Part shown: piece by piece, positions 51,090 to 59,221 of the stretch
How positions within the stretch are numbered: position 1 is the first letter of the stretch
Layout: the number at the start of each line of letters is the position of its first letter
Source: Eukaryota sp. TZLM1-RC
Lineage: Eukaryota; Metamonada: BaSk clade
Reading direction: 5' to 3'
DNA: 64,000 bases
NCBI GenBank assembly: GCA_040285825.1
Contig: JAUPSS010000004.1
Coordinates: forward strand, 6,843,604 to 6,907,603
The notes under the pieces: generated by a model
What the model was told of the DNA's origin: nothing
Database searches by the model: none
What the model saw: only the letters and a program-made list of their open reading frames with translations
Position numbers and translations under genes: made by a program

Positions 51090-51425
51090 TTAAATTTATT
51101 TATTTATTGAACTTGCACACTTAACAAAATAAACTGATAACTAATGGGACGAAATTCATTGAACCAAGATTTCCTCTACAAATGCTTGATCTACTTTCTG
51201 TCTAGCTAAAGCTTCTCTAATTCGATTGAAAAACCGAGGCAACCTATTAATAATGGCAAATTGAATTCGAGGGCGCCATAAAAAGATATCAAATCTTTTC
51301 ATTTTTTTCTTGAACCATTTGTTGGAAATCATTCAAAAAAGTTTCTGCTTCTACTGATAGTCTTCCATTAATAGAAAATGGGAAACCAATAAAACAAGTG
51401 GTCTATTTCTATCAGCATTAGCTTC
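51090..51425 (-). mobile_element. LINE 3'-end fragment
   Basis: Minus-strand match to the 3' end of the LINE at 17080-19135 (terminal 'EEILVQ' region, 'RQ...NRIREALARQ' and 3' untranslated sequence), with stops and small deletions. It ends in an A-rich tail of 'aaataaataaa' type (minus), so this is a 5'-truncated insertion older than the 37.5-kb copy. Confidence 0.75.
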
Positions 51426-52448
51426 TTCTTTTTCTTTTATTCAAGACTCTTTTCTGATGTTTCAACTCAATAATTAATAGCATTTCTGAGAACAACAATA
51501 ATCGTGCGGTCAATCCTGTCAATAGTGAAAATGTCGCAGTGATTTTTTTCAACTTTCTTGGTTACTGCTTATGTGATGTGTCTAAATTTCTCAATGAATA
51601 ACAAGGTATTTTGCAATAGACAAACAATGAACTCAAAATGTATTTCTCAGTTAGCCATAATTGAAAAATTAAGGAGTAATTGTTTGAAAACTAAAACAAT
51701 CACTTATTACCAACACTACCGCTCGTCTCTCAACTTTTGAAGAATATATTTAAAAACACATTAAATTTTTACTCAATCCAAATTGAAAATCATTCTCCAA
51801 TTCAATTTTGTCTAATTCATTGATGAAGTTATTTGCTTCATGGTGCCTTTGTGTAACCATTCTTGATACTTTTCTGCATTGAAATCAATGATCCAAGCCC
51901 AGATTTCAATAACCACAAAAAACATAAAGCAGTTCATCCACCACCAAACAGACTTACATTAATTGAATAATTAACACAATCATCGGAGAAATCGTTGTTT
52001 TGTGGAATTGTTTTGGCAACACTTTTTAAATAAACAAGAAATCAAAAGCTTTAGATTTGGAAGAATATTTCACATTTGTTATGCTAAAAATTCGTTACTC
52101 TGGAAAATAACTAACATTTTGAGCTCTTTTCCTGCTTCTACAATTTTTGACTTTTATTTATTCTTCAACTCGATTAAAACAGAATTTTCTAGATTTTGGA
52201 GCAGAAATGACAACACTCATCTTTATTGTGTATCTAATTTGGACTAATTCACATTCTATTCTGCACTGATGTGATTTTTCTCAAAATCACAAGAACCATA
52301 ATCTTTATAAAAACAGCAAAATTAAAAAATAAACAATAAATTACAGACCCTAGAATAAAAGGAAAGCTAAAAAATGGGAACTATTCAGACCAAATACTAT
52401 AAACAAGTAAATCAAAAATAACATTAAAATTAATAAAAAAACAAAAAC
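51426..52448. other. Intergenic, no gene
   Basis: 1 kb of AT-rich sequence between the LINE fragment and the NPHP4 stop codon. Small frames only, none recognisable. Confidence 0.5.
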
Positions 52449-55400
52449 TTATTTAAAGAGAAGGACTTTTAAAACCTTCAATACTCTCAAATCACGATCA
52501 ACTAACCTCAACAAAACAGCAGTAGAAGATTTGCAAGATACCTGTACACCAAACTCTGAGGCAACAAGTGAAGGTAGGCATCTAAAACAATTTTCAATAG
52601 GAAAAACAATTTTCGGACTACTCGATATTAATTTGCATTCAGAAACAGCTTCTTTAAAACCATTTATAGTTATTGTTTGTTTTGAAAAGGAAGCACATAA
52701 ACTGATTTCATGAACTTCAGGGCAAAATGGTTCTAGAAGGTACGATAAAAATTTTCCAAAACTAGCCGTATACAAAAAACAACCCAGAAAAGACACATTA
52801 CTAGCGACTTTACCAGAGAAGTGACCCCCGTTGGAAAAACAAAGGTCAACTGAAGGTACACCTGATGCAATGATATCAGTGGGAGAAATACCATCAAAGT
52901 TTTGATTGAAGGAGAAATCATAGTCAACTGAATTCTGCTGAATTTCTGACCTGATGACCCCTTCAACAATCAGAGGCTGAATATCAATTTCCACATCTAA
53001 TTCGTTAACCATTTGGCTACCATCAAAGATAGAAACAGTAGTACAAATTGTTTTTGGTTTATGTGTTCTACTGGTGTGATCACGAAAAAGAGGAGCTTTC
53101 CATGACTCACTGGGATTTGGAGTAATAGTGGCATTTTGCTTGGACCGGAAATAGACATACTTTTCATCATCAATTAAAACTTCCAACGACACAACCACAC
53201 AATCATTTGATTCGAGATATAATAACCCCACATTACCATCAACATACAGTACTTCTTCCTCGACACTCAAATTCTTTCTCTTCTCATAAGACCTTAATGC
53301 CCTTACTCTGGTTGAATTAGGAAAAGAAATAAAACTACAAGAAGAGGATACGGTAAGCAACTTTGAACAATTGAACAGATTGGTAACAGAAAATTCTAAA
53401 AGTGCTGGCTCCCCATAAGATGCATTCACCTTAAACTTTCTTGGCCTATCAGCTACTAGTGACACTGGAGCAGAAATAGGATTTAATGTCGAAGGAGAGC
53501 CAAGGTCATAAATCTGACGTGGAAAGGTCAAAACTGAGTTAGAATTTCCATGAGTGGATTTAAAACTTAATTTTCGAGCGATAGACAAATGAAGGTAACC
53601 CAAGCAATGTCCTTCTTGTTTGTTGGAAATAATTGGAAACTCTGCAGAAATTTTCAATAAACTTCTAGGTGTACTGAAATTAAACTGCAAAGAATCCATC
53701 GAAACTTTACAATACCCAATGCTAGAAATGGTATCAGCATCAAAAACATCAATAAAAACAGAGTGATTAGCCAATTGTCGCTCTGTACGGTGGAAAATTT
53801 CATTGTTAGAATGATTGACTCTAAATGCTACATCAATACCATAACAGACCTTATTCGAATTAATCAGAAAAGATGGAATTAAAATCATTGGATTCGGCTT
53901 TTCAGATGACGTCATTGATGGATTTTGGTCCAAAATGGTCAAACAAGGAGTACAAAGTGGTTCAAAACTTAGAAAATTGACATTTAAATAAATATTTTTT
54001 ACAGAATTTAAAAGTTTTTTTGAGCGAAATTCAGCAGCAATAATTGAAAAAAGAAACTCCGAATTACACGGAAAATTGGATAATAGTTCTCGAGGAGCAG
54101 TACTCGCGACAGGAACAACAACCAAATTGGCTTGATAATCATCAATCAAATGATCAGTTTCCTGTGCATTCTTGACTGTTGACATCATAAAGGCCAGTCT
54201 ACCGCGCGTGGCTGTTCTCATTGATGGATTTAATTCAAGTTCATGGTCAGAAGGTTGATCTGAAACAGATTGAATAAAAGATTCATTTAAAGGGCTATCC
54301 TTTGCTTCCAAAGAACTTTCCTGTTTAGTTGAAACAGTATCAGATGACTTGACATCCACTTGATTGTCATCAAATTTTGTTTGATCATCAGCAACATCCA
54401 CTTGATTGTCATCAAATTTTGTTTGATCATCAGCAACATCTGATTGATTGTCATCAAATTTTGATTGATCATCAGCAACATCTGATTGATTGTCATCAAA
54501 TTTTGATTGATCATCAGCAACATCTGATTGATTGTCATCAAATTTTGATTGATCATCAGCAAAGCTAATGTTGGTTGAAATTCTGTCAAAAACGCCCTCA
54601 AAAGAAAGTGAATTTATTTGGTTTTGAACAATATCATCACCATTAAATTCAGCTTCACCAAGAAGAACAGTAAACAAAGAAGAAAGTTCTTCAACATCAT
54701 TGTTAACCTTTTTCCCTTTTTTAATTCCCTTGACAGATTTGGTAATTGTCAACTCAATATTGAATTTGATAGAAACCTTGATTCTAGAAGATGCATAAAA
54801 TGAAAGGAAGCAGTTAGTATCTTTTAAAATATTGGAATCAGCAAAATTAAAAACAACTTTTACGATTTGAGTATTCAAAACCCCAGAAAAAACTTTGAAT
54901 TCTAAAAAACGCTCAACAATCATAGGAGGACTCGAAATGTCAAAATTCAAACTGAAATGTTTGGAAATCTGCTGCAATAGCAAAGATTCATCTAGTTTAG
55001 TCTGAAATGAAAAACTCGATATTTGACAGGTAGATGGCTGTAGTAAAGACATGTTTGAATAGAACAAAATATTATAGTAAACCTCACCATCATGTTGGTA
55101 TTCTGCATGTAATAGATTATTACCCTCCTTTATATTAGGAAGAACAGGAAACTCACCCGGTTCAAAGCAATTCAACCTATCAAATGCTGATACTGGAACC
55201 TTTAGGGGTAATAACGAACCATTATCACAGACTGGAGAATGCCTGAACCCATACGAAAGGTGACCGGGAATGACCGGAAGCTTAATATTAGGGTTAGTTA
55301 GCAATCCAACACATGAAGGTGCATAGAGAAATGTCGTAGCAAAGGAAAGGGCGGCGGTGGAAAGAGATTTGGAAGAAGGACATGGAAAAAAATACCATCC

Positions 55401-55751
55401 CACTGATTGAGGGATTGAGGAAGGATTGGAAGTAGAGAGGAGAAATTCAATGATGATTAAGCATTTGGTGTCAGTGGGTACACGTATAACGAGAGGATAA
55501 TTGAGAATAGCAGAAATACCAGACAGGGAATCATTTGGAAAACCTGGAAGAGCAACACCACACTCTTCTGGAAAAAAAATGTATGGTGACATACTCTGTT
55601 GTGTATGAAAAGTGTGTTCGTGAAAGACATATGAATGTACCTCAAGATTGATTTGGTCAAGAGAAGAAATACTTTGTAGAAGTGAAGTCGGTATCGGTAG
55701 ATTACTCACTGAGTGTAAAAGAATGTAAACAATGCGTTCCCTTGAGGTCAT
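52449..55751 (-). CDS. NPHP4: Nephrocystin-4 (ciliary transition-zone protein)
   Basis: A 1100-aa ORF taken from the first ATG at 55751; codons upstream to 55838 are open but begin with GTG. Several blocks align in order with human NPHP4. 'SVFIDVFDADTISSIGYCKV' matches 'LQIDVWDGDSLLLIGSAAV', and 'LGYLHLSIA' matches 'GRLHLTLAN'. 'GEPALLEFSVTNLFNCSKLLTV' matches '[22 protein letters not shown]'. 'SESWKAPLFRDHTSRTHKPK' matches 'VSPWKSSAVPTKHAKV', and 'VEIDIQPLIVEGVIR' matches 'VELQPHVVDQVFR'. The family forms the transition zone at the base of cilia with NPHP1 and RPGRIP1L. This protein is shorter than the human one (1426 aa), missing much of the C-terminal immunoglobulin-like end, and has an acidic Asp/Gln repeat in the middle. 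Confidence 0.8.
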   Translation of the reverse strand: MTSRERIVYILLHSVSNLPIPTSLLQSISSLDQINLEVHSYVFHEHTFHTQQSMSPYIFFPEECGVALPGFPNDSLSGISAILNYPLVIRVPTDTKCLIIIEFLLSTSNPSSIPQSVGWYFFPCPSSKSLSTAALSFATTFLYAPSCVGLLTNPNIKLPVIPGHLSYGFRHSPVCDNGSLLPLKVPVSAFDRLNCFEPGEFPVLPNIKEGNNLLHAEYQHDGEVYYNILFYSNMSLLQPSTCQISSFSFQTKLDESLLLQQISKHFSLNFDISSPPMIVERFLEFKVFSGVLNTQIVKVVFNFADSNILKDTNCFLSFYASSRIKVSIKFNIELTITKSVKGIKKGKKVNNDVEELSSLFTVLLGEAEFNGDDIVQNQINSLSFEGVFDRISTNISFADDQSKFDDNQSDVADDQSKFDDNQSDVADDQSKFDDNQSDVADDQTKFDDNQVDVADDQTKFDDNQVDVKSSDTVSTKQESSLEAKDSPLNESFIQSVSDQPSDHELELNPSMRTATRGRLAFMMSTVKNAQETDHLIDDYQANLVVVPVASTAPRELLSNFPCNSEFLFSIIAAEFRSKKLLNSVKNIYLNVNFLSFEPLCTPCLTILDQNPSMTSSEKPNPMILIPSFLINSNKVCYGIDVAFRVNHSNNEIFHRTERQLANHSVFIDVFDADTISSIGYCKVSMDSLQFNFSTPRSLLKISAEFPIISNKQEGHCLGYLHLSIARKLSFKSTHGNSNSVLTFPRQIYDLGSPSTLNPISAPVSLVADRPRKFKVNASYGEPALLEFSVTNLFNCSKLLTVSSSCSFISFPNSTRVRALRSYEKRKNLSVEEEVLYVDGNVGLLYLESNDCVVVSLEVLIDDEKYVYFRSKQNATITPNPSESWKAPLFRDHTSRTHKPKTICTTVSIFDGSQMVNELDVEIDIQPLIVEGVIRSEIQQNSVDYDFSFNQNFDGISPTDIIASGVPSVDLCFSNGGHFSGKVASNVSFLGCFLYTASFGKFLSYLLEPFCPEVHEISLCASFSKQTITINGFKEAVSECKLISSSPKIVFPIENCFRCLPSLVASEFGVQVSCKSSTAVLLRLVDRDLRVLKVLKVLLFK
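54354..54571 (-). repeat. 42-bp coding minisatellite in NPHP4 (five units)
   Basis: Five 42-bp units, the last partial, encode a 14-residue repeat of type 'ADDQSKFDDNQSDV' with a 'DDQTKFDDNQVDV' variant. Three units are nearly identical in DNA. Length change is always in frame. It lies in a low-complexity linker. Confidence 0.85.
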
Positions 55752-55827
55752 GTATGTTGAGGTGACAGAGTGTAGCAACGAGAGTACAGTGCTATGGTAC
55801 CCAAAAATACATGCTAATAAATCTACT

Positions 55828-55866
55828 GTGAATTTCACTTATCATGCATTCCCCTGTGAAATTCAC
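55828..55866. other. Perfect 11-bp inverted repeat downstream of Fanzor F5
   Basis: 'gtgaatttcac' (55828-55838) and 'gtgaaattcac' (55856-55866) are exact reverse complements around a 17-bp loop. It lies 233 bp beyond the Fanzor F5 stop and 77 bp upstream of the NPHP4 ATG. It may be part of the Fanzor transcript's structured tail, an element end, or a regulatory palindrome of NPHP4. Confidence 0.55.
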
Positions 55867-56023
55867 TCCTGTTTTCAACTCCCTCAGTGTCTACTCACAG
55901 GCTGTAAGAGACATGTAGCATCATTTGACAAAGACAATCATGATCTTCATCAATGGGCTACCTCACTTAAATACACCTGCTGCTTTCACAGAACAAAGCC
56001 TCGCGACTTGATGTATCTAAGTG

Positions 56024-56057
56024 GATCTACCAAATGCTACTAGGGCATTTGTAGATC
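56024..56057 (-). ncRNA. Candidate Fanzor F5 guide-RNA hairpin
   Basis: A 13-bp stem, 'gatctac(c)aaatgc' (56024-56037) against 'gcatttgtagatc' (56045-56057), with one bulged base and a 7-nt loop, starts 42 bp after the stop codon of the intact Fanzor. In TnpB and Fanzor loci the guide RNA overlaps or directly follows the 3' end of the nuclease gene on the same strand, and its scaffold is hairpin-rich. Position and structure fit; identity as an RNA is inference. Confidence 0.4.
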
Positions 56058-56098
56058 ATTCTCAAAAGTTTTTGTTTCTGTATGCTCAGGTTCCCCAT

Positions 56099-58054
56099 TC
56101 ATCTTCTCAACAGAGCATCTGGGCAAATGTATCTTTCCGGCCACAATTCCGCTTTCTTCTTAATTTGAATATTTTTTGCAGCGGAAATATCTCTGTCATA
56201 TACTATTTGACACTCAGTACAAATACGCATCTGCCATGAGCCTGCTTGAAGATTCTCGGCCATGCAACAACTTGACATTTTGCTTGTATTAAATTCACTG
56301 GTTGACAAGTGCTTCACGTCCTTTTGATAACACAACCATTTTCTGAAAGCCCTTGCTGATCCATATCGATTGACTTTTCGGCAATGAGAAGGGAAATTAG
56401 CAGAACCCACAGCAAGATAGAGTTTTTCAGGATGTCCAGCCAGCCTTTGAAATTTGTTGAGACTCTCTCTGAACCGTCTCTCTTTTCGTCTGCGATTATC
56501 AAATTTAATTATTTTCCATTTCTGGCGATTACTTTCCAAATACACTTTCCTCCTGACCAAATTCCAATGGTTCAAATATTGGTTGAAATTTTGAACGGAA
56601 TATTGGTTGGGAGAGTGTTTACTGGGTGAAGGTTTTGTCCTGTACCTCCTGCTAGTTGGATAAGGGATAACACCACATTGATCATCAGTTAAGAAGTAAC
56701 CACATAATCTTGATTGGCCCAGATCAACACCAATAAGGGGCATTTCAGGTAAAATTTCGACTGGATGTCTACGTCTTCGACGGGGCATTTTTTTAGTACC
56801 CTTCAACTGTGTTTCTCTGGTTTTGTTGGCATTAGGGTCACTTTTCATTTCATTTTTTGATCTTCTTTTCTTTTTCGGTGGTTCATCCAGCTCATCTGTG
56901 TTTTCTGAGTCATTATTTTTACCTTCAAAGGTCAAAAGCAGTTCATTACCATTAGTTTTCAATAAAATTTTGTTAAATCTATTTTTCAAACTTTTTCTGT
57001 TGATATTGAATTTTTGGTAAGGACATTGTTTGAATATTCGTTTCAGACATGTATTTTTGATAAACTTTGTTTTGGAAGATGATCCTTCAATAATTGGAAA
57101 TTTTTTCACAGAGTGGAAAATTTGTGAAGGTACCTCAATAAATTTAGAACCTTTATGAGAAGCTAAAGGTATTATTCTGAATTTCTTCCAGCAATGCATA
57201 TGAGAAAAGAAGGTGAGTAAGTATTGTGAAATTTTAAGATTAAAGAGAAAAAGTTCACTAATTTCCTTTGATGAAAAAGTGATTTTATCATGTGAGGACA
57301 GTAGGGAGGCAGTGGTAGGAAATCTTTGAAAGAGATTCAAGATAAACTTACATGCATTTAATAAGAAGAATCTTTCTCTTGAATTATTCAAATTGAAATT
57401 GATGAGGTATTCAAGAACAGAATCAACTACTACTTCCTCGGGTTGGGCTAGTGGTTCATCTGGCAAAAGTGAAAGAATATTATTTGCAAAGACATTTGTT
57501 TTATCCAGGGCTCTACAATGAGCACGAATAAAGTTTTTTGTCCAGGATTGACAAATTTTAGGTAAACTTGTCTTCACGTTGGAGGCCAATTGACGAGCCC
57601 GACAAGCAAGGTAAGGAGAAAACCCTTTTCTATTGATAAAATTACAGTTCTGGGACTGCAGCCAATCATTGAGGAAAAGATTGAATGAATTTCTGTAAGG
57701 CACTAAAGAATTTTCCCACACAGAAACAAGAGACCTGTCTTGTGGGCATTCAGAAAGAAATCCATTGTAAAAGATATGGAGTAATTGGCGTTGGCCTTTA
57801 GATGTGGAAGGCTTAGGAAAAGAACCAGTGGTGATGACGGTCATAAACAGATACCATGCATCCTGTTCCACTAAAGCTCTAGATGCCAACGGAAAATTTA
57901 GAAGAAAAGATTGAAGTAATAAAGAAGCTTCATGACAAATCTCGGTGACCACAGGAAGGTCAGTCCGAATTTGTTGCACCGCTGCAGGGGTCAGCAGCGA
58001 GTCAAGTGCACAAGACCGAGTGAATACACGTGACACAGAGTGGGTGTCTGTCAT
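56099..58054 (-). CDS. Fanzor, intact eukaryotic TnpB-like RNA-guided nuclease (locus F5)
   Basis: A 651-aa uninterrupted ORF, ATG at 58054. The first 440 residues are helical and basic, with a Lys/Arg-rich linker (about 395-435). The split RuvC domain follows: RuvC-I 'MPLIGVDLGQSRLCG' (D444), an Arg/Lys-rich bridge-like region 'NRRRKERRFRESLNKFQRL', the strand 'LYLAVGSANF' where the canonical TnpB glutamate is replaced (G550), the relocated glutamate in 'HLSTSEFNTSK' (E587), a zinc ribbon with Cys 596, 597, 612 and 615, and RuvC-III 'VYDRDISAAKNI' (D622). This rearranged site is a published hallmark of Fanzors. The Cys pattern CC...CxxC is unusual, since CxxC is expected for the first pair. 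No transposase or clear element ends are seen nearby. It is the only apparently active one of five Fanzor loci here. Confidence 0.88.
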   Translation of the reverse strand: MTDTHSVSRVFTRSCALDSLLTPAAVQQIRTDLPVVTEICHEASLLLQSFLLNFPLASRALVEQDAWYLFMTVITTGSFPKPSTSKGQRQLLHIFYNGFLSECPQDRSLVSVWENSLVPYRNSFNLFLNDWLQSQNCNFINRKGFSPYLACRARQLASNVKTSLPKICQSWTKNFIRAHCRALDKTNVFANNILSLLPDEPLAQPEEVVVDSVLEYLINFNLNNSRERFFLLNACKFILNLFQRFPTTASLLSSHDKITFSSKEISELFLFNLKISQYLLTFFSHMHCWKKFRIIPLASHKGSKFIEVPSQIFHSVKKFPIIEGSSSKTKFIKNTCLKRIFKQCPYQKFNINRKSLKNRFNKILLKTNGNELLLTFEGKNNDSENTDELDEPPKKKRRSKNEMKSDPNANKTRETQLKGTKKMPRRRRRHPVEILPEMPLIGVDLGQSRLCGYFLTDDQCGVIPYPTSRRYRTKPSPSKHSPNQYSVQNFNQYLNHWNLVRRKVYLESNRQKWKIIKFDNRRRKERRFRESLNKFQRLAGHPEKLYLAVGSANFPSHCRKVNRYGSARAFRKWLCYQKDVKHLSTSEFNTSKMSSCCMAENLQAGSWQMRICTECQIVYDRDISAAKNIQIKKKAELWPERYICPDALLRR

Positions 58055-58261
58055 GTAGTGAGAATAAAGAGCTCATCTATCAAATTTTACACTTGTCACC
58101 CCATTTTCGACTTCTGGTTGCCTGTTCTGGGAGGTTTTTAACCCTCAACTTGGTTTTGGGAGGTTTTCACTATTCCCACACTTTCCCCTCACTTCATAAA
58201 CTAGGTTCATAAACTAGGTATCCTTTGTAAAAGTTTCTGGAATTTCAACTCTATGTAACTC

Positions 58262-58710
58262 ATGAAAGACGCTCTCAGCATCATCAACAAATTAGTCCAC
58301 GATACTTTTTTGTCTAAAGAACGTTTCTTTGTTGGTTTTGAGGATAGATTTGGCGGTGTATTCTTCCTCCCTCTTCACGATTTTCTTGCCTTATCTGTAC
58401 CATCTCACAGAATTCGCTACATATCTAAGGAAACTCAATTCTCTGGTCTCGCACAAAACGAATCAACCTTATTGGCTCTGTTGCACCTTCTGTTTCTTTA
58501 TTCTCATCTCCAACACCTGGTGTTCTCTCCCGATATTTTCCTCCTCATGCTACTGGTAGAAAGAATTTCCAGTTACCCTTCTTCTCTAACATTGTTTCTT
58601 GTAGTGTAGGTGTTCATCATACATTGGCACTCACTGCTTGTGGTAATTGCTATGGATTTGGTCTGAACAAATCTACCAATTAGGCAACAACTACACTTAA
58701 AGCAGCACTT
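58262..58710 (+). pseudogene. Broken gene: MJ1316-type domain followed by RCC1 repeat
   Basis: An ATG at 58262 opens a frame whose first 60 residues match the MJ1316 (DUF504) domain, thought to recognise RNA ends. 'ALSIINKLVHDTF...VGFEDRFGGV' and 'VPSHRIRYIS' correspond to the family's 'VIGYEDRF.G' and 'iP.HRIrY'. A frameshift at about 58455 leads into 'IGSVAPSVSLFSSPTPGVLS', then 'GVHHTLALTACGNCYGFGLN', the core of an RCC1 repeat. A second shift is needed to read the typical 'YQLGNN' before stops. Only about one RCC1 blade remains of the usual seven, so this is a truncated relic or a gene with missed introns. Confidence 0.55.
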
Positions 58711-59221
58711 TCAAACCGTTTTCCTAAGATTTTTTAGAAATTCAATCAATTTCTCTATCCTAAATGAACCCTGGAGAAAACCATAAGTCGAAATGCTATA
58801 CGACACGTGTGGATAAGGTTTGTCAAGTGGGATAAAGGTAGTTAGTGTTCATCATCTACTGAGATTTTATGTTATTATTGATTAGCTACTTGCTTCAATT
58901 GTGATGTATCCAGGACAATTCCACAGAAATGATACTATCAATAATGATTGAAGTTTGTTAATAATAATTGAGTTCTGCGAAACAGTGAAAAGATTTCTGT
59001 ATGTATGTTATCATGAAGCTTCAGTTGTTTTGATGAACACACAACCATCCTTTCATGAACAGCAGTTATAAATCCTCTATTAATGAGAAAAACATTAAAA
59101 CAGCCAACAAAAGATTCACATATTTACACTGTTGTGACAGCATGTCAATGCTAAAACATTAAAATCAAATAATTAAGCCATATTTATTTCTATGCAATAC
59201 AAATCCAACTATCCTTGTTGT
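58711..59221. other. Intergenic, before the satellite array
   Basis: No gene seen. Unique-looking AT-rich sequence that ends where satellite homology begins. Confidence 0.5.

Noticed and set aside
54377-54568. Plus-strand repeat protein ('DHQQHLIDCHQIL' type)
   Set aside because: It is the antisense shadow of the NPHP4 minisatellite.
55752-55838. NPHP4 start at GTG 55838
   Set aside because: Non-ATG start in a eukaryote without supporting context; the first ATG at 55751 keeps all recognisable homology. The 5' stretch also overlaps the inverted repeat downstream of the Fanzor.
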